A DNA stretch of 64,000 nucleotides, taken from positions 11,719,912 through 11,783,911 of the forward strand of contig NC_092705.1 of the NCBI RefSeq assembly GCF_964275005.1, in the 5' to 3' direction. The position numbers and the translations under genes are program-made. Source of the DNA: Diadema setosum (Eukaryota > Echinodermata > Echinoidea > Diadematoida > Diadematidae). The notes beneath the pieces were generated by a model, which made no database searches, had not been told where the DNA came from, and worked only from the letters and a program-made list of their open reading frames with translations. This document shows, piece after piece, positions 38,071 through 46,930 of this stretch (positions are counted from its first letter, which is position 1; the number at the start of each line of letters is the position of its first letter).

Positions 38071-38839
38071 TATTCATCGCCATAGCACTCACCAGCACTC
38101 TGGTCTCTACCGATAGCTCCTAATCCTGCTTGAAAGTAGCGGATTTGGATAATGAATCGATAATGAATAGCGTCTAGAGTACTTTCAGAAAGTCTAGTTG
38201 ACATTGACTTTTTTTTTTTAAGCTGGCCTATAGACATAAGAGCCCTGCCTCTGGCAGCAGAAAAAAAGAAAAGAAAAGAAAAGGAGCTTGCCAATGCAAG
38301 AAAAAATGCTAACACAAAAAGCTATGTGTGGGACTATAATTGATGTACTATGTGCCCAATGAGTGGTCGAGACGGCCGCAACTCTGTCAGTTATAGGAAA
38401 CACATTTTCCCATTTTTCAAGAAAATTCTTATAAGAAGTAAGTCTAAGGAACTAGCTCTTTTAAATACAAGACACAATGAGTAAATAATGGGATCAAAAT
38501 CGACAATTTTTGCAACTTACTCTGTTTCGAATCCACAACGATCGCACAGCAAACCTCAACCACAGGAGAGACACAACACATTGAGCTATATGGAGTATCT
38601 CATGCATGCAAAATGCATTGAAAAATGGACAAATTGGCTAGGCTTGTCTTGCCAGTCGCTTTTATGAATACAAAATACAGCAAGGGAGCTTGCAATTAAT
38701 TGCATCTTGCAATTAATTGCAAGCTCCTTTCTTGCAACAGCAACTTGCGATTGATTGCAAGTTGCAATAGATCTATCTATTGCAAAGTTGCAATAGATAT
38801 TTGCAATTAATCGCAACTCGACTTTCTTGCAACACCCCC

Positions 38840-39110
38840 TAAGTTAGCAGGAGCAGAGCAACATCAGCGGTAACCGCAGCAGCGACCCCAACACGTTACT
38901 GGTACAGCGCCCGGCCGCCCCGGGCGGGGGTTACATCAGCGGCAGCGTTTACGAATAGCCCGACCAGACGGAGGTACGCTGTGCGAATATCCTACGTACA
39001 GCGACTGGTATGGGCTGTGTATAGTTACGGCAGCGCCTGCCATGACGATCCGGTCTCCAACCCAAACATCAAGCAGGCCAAGGGCAAGACCACAGCCTGA
39101 GGCTGTAAAT
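38840..39110 (+). other. GC-rich gene-like fragment, continuation of the left arm
   Basis: The first 95 bases match 52497-52580 in reverse complement and read in one frame as SNISGNRSSDPNTLLVQRP and on to GYISGSVYE plus a stop near 38957. A second open stretch in another frame ends DPVSNPNIKQAKGKTTA and a stop near 39100. The base composition is unlike the surroundings. I do not recognise either protein. Captured host gene pieces are the simplest reading. Confidence 0.35.
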
Positions 39111-39239
39111 AGGCTCAGGCTCAACCACCGGCACCGCACCGGCACTACGGATACGGGCTCAGCCTCAGCAACCCCAGGTTGGTAAACTGTCGTAGACCGA
39201 TGAGATCTGTATCTGTATGGTTTAGTCAGCAAAATGTCC

Positions 39240-40311
39240 AGGAAGACATATCCACGCTAACTTGTAGAGGAGCACTACGTGTGGACAGAGCGCGACCATT
39301 GAAATTTGTCTGAGATCTGTCTCTTCTCGTTGCCGTCGGTCATGGGCTTCTTAGAGACAGATTCCGGCGGTAGTAAAATGGTAATGCAGTATTGGCAGTA
39401 AGCCAATATCGTATCTAAGAGGCAAGAAGATATACCTCAAATTTCACTCTACCAAATTCCACCAAAATTTCAGGGATTCCTTAGTATCTCATTTCCAGTC
39501 ACTCACATAAATTTGAATTAAATGAGACATGGGGAAGCATTGAATTCAACGTTGACTTAGTTGTGGTTGTTTCTGCTCGCGCTCACAGCTTACGCTGTCT
39601 ATATGTTAACGTTACACATTACGGTGGCTTTGAAATAAGGGGGACCATCATCATAGACATAAAAAACAAGGTTATATGCCTTCTAACCTGGAGTAATGTG
39701 TAACTCATCATGAAATATAGATTGCTAGTTGTTCTCTCCCCCCCCCCCCATGAGACTAACAATTAGAGTTAATTACTAGCTGTCACACAGGTCAGTATCA
39801 TTACGACAGCGCGTTGCTGACTGCAGTTATTCACGCGATCACGATTACTCTCCACAGGCATTCATTGTCGGCAGGTAGTTCGCCGTACAGGAGGAAAAGA
39901 ATATGAAGTTTCCGTGACAACCTGAGGACATACGTTGATGCAGCAGGAAGAGATGATGGATGTGTGAGGTAAGACATCGTGTCCTCATTGCTAGATTCCC
40001 ACTGGTGTGATATTTTGAATGGAAAGTGCTTCAGTAATATTATACTAATCACAGAGTGAGGAAAATTGACTTTATTTCTTTTTTTTTTTCTTCTATGAAT
40101 GTGATGTTTCTTATGGAAAGTTATGAGATTGAATAAGCTGAATGAACAATTCTCAGAGGATATAGATATGTGATATAAACAGCCATCCCTATCTTTCAAC
40201 AGAGCAGAATTCTGGATGCCTAATCCAGTCAAGTACTAACTTAGTCAAGTACTTGTACTGTTTGAAAATTGTTGTTCAAATTTTACCTCTTTATTGTTAT
40301 TTATTTGTGTG

Positions 40312-40346
<35 letters not shown>

Positions 40347-40882
40347 TGAAACTAAAGTTTCAAAGATGAAGTTTAGGAAGTCAAGACTTTATGCCCCATT
40401 GTGAATGTTTTTTACTTTTGTGATAAACTTGGAATATAGTGATTTGGTGTGTTTTTTCAAAGCTAGTAATATTAGGAATAATAAAGTAGTGATGGTAGTG
40501 ATCATAATAAAATTTTCATGATGAATTATCACTGTTGTTATTACTTGAATAATGAAAATGATGTTTCTAGTCATGATTATCATCATCATCATCATCATCA
40601 CTTATCATTGCTTTCCCCCTTGCAGAATTACAATATATATGCCTCTAAATATATTGTAGGCAAACTGTAATAGCAGTACCTAGAGAAACCTGAAACAAGT
40701 ACCGGTACATCAATATGGTACTAATTGGAAACATTTCAGTTCATCTTTTCAACATCAAGTTTATTATATGTTGATAAAATTATGTTCCAAAAGGTATACA
40801 GTATTTACCCAGTAATGTCATGCATTGTATTTCTGTTGTTTCCACTAATACACAATGGCAGCTACAGTGTGAGAATGTTTGA
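39240..40882. other. Core region without a recognised gene; microsatellites
   Basis: A C run lies near 39739-39749, a (TG)n run at 40303-40347 and an ATC run near 40577-40603. A GTAAGA donor-like site follows 39968, but the preceding sequence has no long frame. Confidence 0.3.
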
Positions 40883-41032
40883 GGCCATGAGGGGACCTGT
40901 AACTATGCCGTCTACGAGATCTGGGAAACAGAAGAGGACTGGAAGACGTGGAGTCACTTTGTGTTGATCTCTTTTGATCCAGTGATGGTTTTGCCAAGGT
41001 TTGACACTGTAGCTCCTTATTATAAAGCATAG
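40883..41032 (+). pseudogene. Possible fragment of an antibiotic-biosynthesis-monooxygenase-like (ABM) protein
   Basis: One frame is open for 49 codons and includes CNYAVYEIWETEEDWKTW, like the strand Y-x-x-YEIWE-x-E-x-x-x-x-H that marks small ABM-domain oxygenases. The frame is preceded by TGA at 40880-40882 and stops with TAG at 41030-41032. It has no start codon and no clear splice sites, so it is at best one broken exon. The similarity is from memory and short. Confidence 0.22.
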
Positions 41033-41084
41033 ATTATTAAGTTCAGAAGAAAATCAAGCAAACAATTCCATACTTCTTCAAATT

Positions 41085-41258
41085 CATGAAATTCTTCCGT
41101 CGAGATGTTTTCATTGCGACTGATTGACAAATTGCCCCACATCGACGTAAATAAGCACTGAATTGATCAGTGTTTTAGTAGTAGTCATGATATTTACGTC
41201 GATGTGGGGCAATTTGTCAATCAGTCGCAATGAAAACATCTTGACGGAAGAATTTCAT
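41085..41258. repeat. Inverted pair of SINE 3'-end sequences
   Basis: The stretch with GACTGATTGACAAATTGCCC at about 41118 and its reverse complement at about 41200 form arms of about 65 bases around a 50-base loop. The same tail sequence occurs again at the end of the SINE at 41249-41498. Confidence 0.8.
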
Positions 41259-41498
41259 GAATTTGAATAACAAAGCAGTACCCGCTGCATGCTATAAGGA
41301 TTAGAACCAACACTTGCTGTCGGGCGAAAGCTCGGTGGTCTAGTGGAGATGACGCCTGTCCGGTGATCAGGAGGTCGTAGGTTCGAATCCTGCTCGAGTA
41401 TGTACGCCCATGATTTTTTATCATGGCTACTACTAAAACACTGATCAATTCAGTGCTTATTTACGTCGATGTGGGGCAATTTGTCAATCAGTCGCAGT
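41249..41498 (+). mobile_element. tRNA-derived SINE, copy B
   Basis: A box TGGTCTAGTGG is at 41336-41346 and a perfect B box GGTTCGAATCC at 41380-41390. The leader and tail match copy A at 24081-24335. The tail ends in GTCGATGTGGGGCAATTTGT. Confidence 0.85.
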
Positions 41499-41718
41499 TC
41501 CATACTTCATTTGTCAGAATAAATTGTGCAGTATTAAAAGAAAAAAAAAAGTGTCTTGTTCAGAATGTGTTCACTGTTATTGTAGTTTGTGTTTATTTGT
41601 TTGTTTGGTGGGTCATAGGATTTCTGTACCAGATGAGATGTAATCGCTTATGATTTGTGGTATTTTGTAGTACATGTATCATGTTCTTTGTTGATAAGCT
41701 TGTCTTGTATTCTTTCAG

Positions 41719-41810
41719 GAACTTTGCTGGTGCCAAGTCAAAGTCTTTCCGTCGAGAGAATGTGGATCTTTTGGACAAACCAGAGCTGCTGTCTTCAATG
41801 GCTATACCAG
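41719..41810 (+). CDS. Candidate internal exon, unknown gene
   Basis: The stretch lies between TTCTTTCAG and GTGAGA. It is 92 bases and reads with one leading base as NFAGAKSKSFRRENVDLLDK then PELLSSMAIP. The composition is coding-like and both splice sites are good. It does not match the Ca2+-ATPase exons downstream, and I do not recognise the family. It lies inside the core of the giant element. Confidence 0.35.
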
Positions 41811-42207
41811 GTGAGAGTCATGTTACCCCAGTGATAGCTGGAGTCCAATTCCAGAGTGGTTAACCCTGACTTTAACTAGTAGGGAAATTCTGTTTAATCA
41901 ACATATTGCTTACAGGAGCCATGCTTGTGCTGCGATAACTATTTTATCAGAGGATCCTGATCAGTGTATATCAAAATTTTACGACCCTCATAAAGGTAGT
42001 TACATCAATCAGCTAATCTTTGAGGAGTTGTAGATTCAGAAAGAAATGAAGACAGGATACTGTAAAGATTTTTGTTTCAAAAAGTAGATTCTAGAGTATC
42101 TATCTTGTGTTGCAATAATCAAAAGGGCACACCCAATTCTTAACAATCTCTATTCTCTACTTACACAAAATGTTGTTCTTACACCCCAATGGAAGTAGTT
42201 TTGTGCA

Positions 42208-43549
42208 TACTGTAAAGCAAGAAATATTTGCAGTGTGAAATTTTCTTGAATCACAGCTGACAGCCTTTTTTTTTCTTTTTTTTTATGCCTCCGCCACGAA
42301 GTGGTGCCGGAGGCATTATGTTTTCGGGTTGTCCGTCCGTCCGTCCATCCGTCCGTAATGAATTTTGTGGACAGCGTAACTAAAAAACGTTTTGAGGTAT
42401 CCTAATGAAACTTGGCATGTATGTGTATTAGGGGGTGAAGTTGTGCCTATCAACTTTTGGGTGCACATGCTCAAGATCAAAGGTCAAAAGGTCAAGGTCA
42501 AATACGTAAAATTTCACTATTTCCACCATATCTATGCAATGCCTGAAGATATTTTCTTAAAACTTGGTGTATACATGTATTACCCAATTAAGATTCTCTG
42601 GTGGAAGTTTGGAGTCATGAGGTCAAAGGTCAAAGGTCAAAAGGTCAAGTAACAGTATTTTTTTGTCCGTAACTTGGAAATTGTTCATGGTATCTTCATG
42701 GAACATAGCATATATACATGTACTGACTGACAATGATTATCTAGAGAATTTAGGGTTCATGGGGTCAAAGGTCAGGGGCCAAAGAAAAGGGCAACACTTC
42801 AACATTTTACTATTTCCCTCATATTTATGCAATGCCAGCGGGATTATTATTATTTTTTTTTTTTTACACTTGGTGTATGCATGTATAACCTGATAGAGAT
42901 TCTCTGGAAACTTTTTCTTTTCTTTTTTTTTTTTGCCTTAAAGGTCAAAAGGTCAAAGATCAAGGGAAAGTGCTGAACTAACTTTTTCCTCCATATCTCA
43001 GAAGTGGCTCAAGGTATCTTGAAACTTTCTACATATTTATGCATGTTCTGCCTGACAGTGATTATCCTATGAATTTTACGGTCAAAGGCCAGATGAAAAT
43101 GGTAACAATGTACTTTTCAATACAGAAATTGCACTTTTTCTCCATACCTTGAAAAGTACTCAATGCATAAACTTATGAATGGGCAAAGTCAAGTTAAAGT
43201 CCTTAAATCCCCAAATCCCCAAATGCATGCTCTCCTATTCATCCAATTAAACTTAGGTCAAGGAAGGTGAATATTCAACACATTTGTGACAAACTTGTTA
43301 TTTTAATATTTTGCCAATTGTGTGAAAATGTAATCACACATTGTCCACATGTACAGTAGACCTATTAGGAGAATCATGCATTATGGCGGAGGCATACCAG
43401 TCGCCTTAGCGACATTTCTAGTTCAGCATGCCACTTGAATTCAATGCATACAGTGCATACAGTGTAAACAAGAACTTTTGCATGTACATGTATTTTGATT
43501 TTGTGACTCTTTGATCTCACAAAATTTGCAAAATTGGAATACAGTGTAC
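42208..43549. mobile_element. MITE split by a Helitron-like insertion
   Basis: The left part (TACTGTAAAG... to ACAGCTGACAGCC) and the right part (TCAGCATGCCACTTGAATTC... to ATACAGTGTA) resemble 25355-25572. The T-rich middle contains the 1.1-kb element at 42274-43422. Confidence 0.5.
42274..43422 (+). mobile_element. Non-autonomous Helitron-like element (ATGCCTCCGCC...CTAGT)
   Basis: It begins TC in a T run, then ATGCCTCCGCCACGAAGTGG and GTCCGTCCGTCC. The 3' end has GGCGGAGGCAT, then a hairpin GTCGC-CTTA-GCGAC and CTAGT, the expected Helitron 3' signature. The ends insert into the T run of a MITE. The interior carries several direct repeats of AGGTCA. No Rep/helicase protein is encoded. Confidence 0.6.
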
Positions 43550-44197
43550 ACACGAAAATGTTTGGCTTAAAATGGTTCACTATTTTTGCTTCAATTGAGT
43601 TCTGCATGCCAAAAACGAAAGATTGTATACAGTACTTCATTCCGTTCAAAATAATTGTATGGTGGAATAATTATTCAAATATAGGCATTAAAGACTCTAA
43701 ACAGTGTTTTCACGGAAGAATTAAAATGGGTTGATGCTTATTCTCCAACAAACGTTATTCATTCATCCATTTCATTCATTCATCTCATTTATTTTCACTT
43801 TCATTATTGGTTGACAAAATCTGTATTAAAAACACAAACAAACAAACAAAAATGCACTGTGTCAAATATGATAATGGAGAAATCATGAGAAGCACAACGT
43901 AGTGTTATTGAAAATGACCCCTTAATAACAAATATGATGTAAATATGTGTAATCATTTATAATCATTTGTAATTTGATTGAAACAAACATGAATACAAAT
44001 TGTGATAAGATTATGTATTGATTTCTACTTTGCAAGAAATCAGTTGAAATTTGAATTATTGATGAAAACTTATCCCGTAATGACCAATTTGCATGGACAC
44101 ATTAATGGGTTAAATGCAAAAGTATGAAGTGAAGGATCTATGAAGATAGATTGCAACATATGAGTTTGTTTGTTTGTTTGTTTCTCTGTGTTGGTAG

Positions 44198-45854
44198 GAG
44201 CATAGCTGCCTTGGACCCTGATAGCCCTATCCATCATCATGAGGTTTCCCAACCCACTCAATGCCATGCAGAGCCTTTTGATCAACGTCATCTTGGAAGG
44301 ACCACCTGCTCAAGGGTGAGCCACAATGTGCACACATCAGCAGGTCTGAGAGTATTCTGAAGGGGGAGGGCAATTATGCCGGCAGTGCAGTCATTATTCT
44401 GATTCAGTCTAATCAGTCCACTCTGCATAAAGATTCACAATCAATCAATCAGTCAATCAATCAATCAATTAATCAATCAATCAATCAAATTTCTTCAAGC
44501 AAATATCTTTGGACCTCATTAAAGCTTTGGTTTCAAAATTTTTCATTTTACCTTTTCATCAGCTAAAGCAGCATCTTTAGTGAGTACCATTATAATTCTT
44601 CAGTCATGGGGAAAATAATTTTGTAAAAGTAAAAATCAATACCTCTCAAATCAGCAGTGTTTCGAAGTCTCATTTGTATGCCACTCTCCTTCTCTTTGTG
44701 ACCCTTCTTATTGGAAAGTCTGGACGCCAACTATTTCTACTCTACACATTAATGTTGTTTCCAGAAATCCTTTCTGTCTATATGGCTACAGATTTTATTG
44801 TTAATTTGGAAGAAAGGACAAATATATGTTCATTCTTTAAAAAAAAAGAAAGAAAGAGTGTGTATACATGTATTATCAAAGATGGATAATGAACAAATAC
44901 TGACATGAAAAAAAAAATTGTGCATTCTGTAGTTCACATTACTGTATGATAATGTTTCATTCTCTCCCCACTCCTCTGTCCAGTCTCGGAGTGGAGCCAT
45001 TGGACAAGGATGTAATAAGGAAGCCTCCTCGTTAGGTTCGTGACCCCATGATCACCAGACCTCTTCTTATTTATGTAGTCATGTCTGCCCTCATCATCGT
45101 CGTGGGAATCCTCTGGGTCTTCTGGAGAGAGGTTAGTGCTCCCTTTATTGTCCATGACTGTACACACATTTCTATTAATATTGGTCAAGTTCTTCCTTTA
45201 CATAATTGTAATATTATGCCCTTGCTACATTGTGCCGAGTGATAACATTAGTGCATTTAGCAAGCTATCTTCTGTCAGATGCTTTGTCATGCGGATTGTA
45301 ATATTAGATAATGATGCATGTATTGATTTGATTAGATTTATCCATTGTCTTTATAGATACTTGGCTGTGTATATTAGTACATGCAGTAGCAGCATTCATC
45401 TTTAAATACAGTATGCAATGAGTTGTTTTGCTCCATGAAGCCTTTTCAGAGTATAAGGACAAGCATGATACTATCTTGAGCTGGGATTTATCAACTTGTG
45501 CCTGTCAAGCAGTCCAGATGGCACTGTAATAATGACTGCTCCTCTCGATTAGATGCAATCCTGCCTCAGCCTTCTCTGTGTCAGACAAAGTCATAAAAAG
45601 ACGTGTAGCATACATGTATGAATACAAGACCATACATACTGTCTGATGCACCACTGGTGATGAAATTACTCAATTGTGTACAGACTTTGTCAGTACGTTT
45701 CAACATAAAGTAATGAGTGATAATTTTGATAAGTAATGTTGTCAAACATGCAGATCATGCCTTGGTTAGCTGTCCTTCAAGATGTAACTGATGTTGGTTA
45801 TCTACTTCCCTCCACTACAGGAAATATTCCAGATGGAAGCACTGTCAGTATAAG
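44198..45854 (+). pseudogene. ATP2C1-like: Decayed secretory-pathway Ca2+-ATPase (SPCA) exons
   Basis: Exon 44198-44315 reads SIAAL, then after one extra base (near 44214) [11 protein letters not shown] and [20 protein letters not shown]. This matches SPCA membrane segment 6 (human [20 protein letters not shown]). The ion-site Asn is kept but the Asp is Glu. Exon 44984-45131 reads LGVEPLDKDVIRKPPR, a TAG at 45033-45035, then DPMITRPLLIYVVMSALIIV and GILWVFWRE (segment 7). A probable third exon, 45821-45854, gives DGSTVSIR only in a shifted frame. Splice sites are intact, so this is a fragment of an intron-bearing gene, not a retrocopy. SPCAs pump Ca2+ and Mn2+ into the Golgi. Neither the upstream catalytic exons nor the last exons are visible. 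Assembly error is possible but would need several faults. Confidence 0.8.
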
Positions 45855-46367
45855 GTGAGTGTGGCATGAACTTCCCTCCCCTTCTCCCATCCCACTGGTG
45901 TATTCGCACACTTTTGCCATGTTATTGTTGAAACCAAGGGCCGTCATTTAAATATCACAGGCTAATTGTTAATTGTACACATTGTAAAATTATTGCCCAT
46001 TGTACGCTAATGTGTACAAATGTGTCCTTTAAAAGCAAAAAAATTGAATGAGTTAAACATGTGTAAAACATCTGTCATTATGATTGTACTTCTTCACAAC
46101 TAAACCTCAGCGCTTTTGTAGGATTTCTTGTATTCTGCTCTGCTTCATGTTTTGAGAAAATTAGAGGTTTCTTATACTTTTTTGTCACTTTATAAGATAT
46201 TTGTAGGAAAATAATGCTATATATTTGGTTTCATAGGCTGCTGACTGGATGGTATAATTGACTAATTTAATGTCTAATGCACTACAATGACTTCCATGTC
46301 TGTTTAATTAGAGGGGCAATCAGGCACAGTTTTACTCTTTTCCATAGAACTCCTTTTAATGACTTAC
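45855..46367. other. No recognised feature
   Basis: AT-rich sequence between the last Ca2+-ATPase-like exon and the minus-strand gene candidate. A continuation of the latter beyond its donor at 46362-46367 would have to lie here or further left; I could not find it. Confidence 0.3.
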
Positions 46368-46930
46368 TCTCGATTGACTGATTTTTGTTGCTCATTTCAG
46401 ATATCTGTTTCTTGGTGATGCTGACTTCCTCTGTCTTAGTTGTGCCGGAGATTAAAAGTAGGGTCATCGGCGGTTGAGTCGGCGTCACATCATCAAGCAA
46501 CTGTGTGATTTTGAACTTGTTTGACCTGACGATGGTCTCATTGATACTTGGCAGGAATCTTATGTGGTTTTGCAGTATTTCTGACGCATTCAATCTGTCA
46601 AAATCATCATACATGTACTGGTGCATGGACATTTGTTTGGTTGGGTATACTCAGTGAAAGTCATTAATAAGTGAAGACTGTGTACAATTGTACCTGCTAC
46701 CTGTATTTTAGGTGTAAAACTCATATTTAACGAAACCCCATTCGATAGAGAGGGTCTGTTGCATCCAAAAATTTGTTATATAACCAGTTTAAAAGCCGTC
46801 ACGACATACCGGTCAGAAATTCCTGGGCTAAATCACCCAGCGCCACTGACAAATCGATTCTCTGAATAATACTAAATAAAATCTTCGAACCGGACTTATC
46901 AGTCGCCAACACGCTGTACTGCACGGCCAT
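46368..46930 (-). CDS. Candidate unidentified gene, first two exons
   Basis: Exon 1 (46930-46810) starts at an ATG in good context (GAAAATGG) and reads MAVQYSVLATDKSGSKILFS on to ALGDLAQEFLT before a GTATGT donor. Exon 2 (46649-46368) is in phase after an AG with a TTAATGAC branch-like site. It reads VYPTKQMSMHQYMYDDFDRL, then IRFLPSINETIV, KITQLLDDVTPTQPP and SEMSNKNQSIE before a GTAAGT donor. The 134 residues are soluble and mixed in charge, with no membrane segment or motif that I recognise. A further exon is expected to the left but was not found. Codon content and splice signals look genuine. It lies inside the core of the giant element, opposite in strand to the Ca2+-ATPase exons. A transposon-encoded protein is possible. 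Confidence 0.42.

Larger units (their letters stand above)
30171..38839. mobile_element. Nested 8.7-kb element, GGGGGTGTTGCAAG ends, TAA duplication
   Basis: The ends GGGGGTGTTGCAAGAAA are inverted repeats of 17 bases flanked by TAA (30168-30170, 38840-38842). Dense subterminal palindromes of the type GCAATTAATTGCAA occur at both ends (30185-30410, 38690-38830). A 3-bp TAA target with G-rich ends fits PIF/Harbinger. The insertion is confirmed by the right arm at 52497-52790, where the flanking sequences are nearly contiguous. No transposase was recognised. The inside holds a tandem array, two MITEs and otherwise featureless DNA. Confidence 0.7.

Noticed and set aside
39831-39968. Possible plus-strand 5' exon before a GTAAGA site
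   Set aside because: Every frame is interrupted or very short; could be untranslated, but there is no further support.
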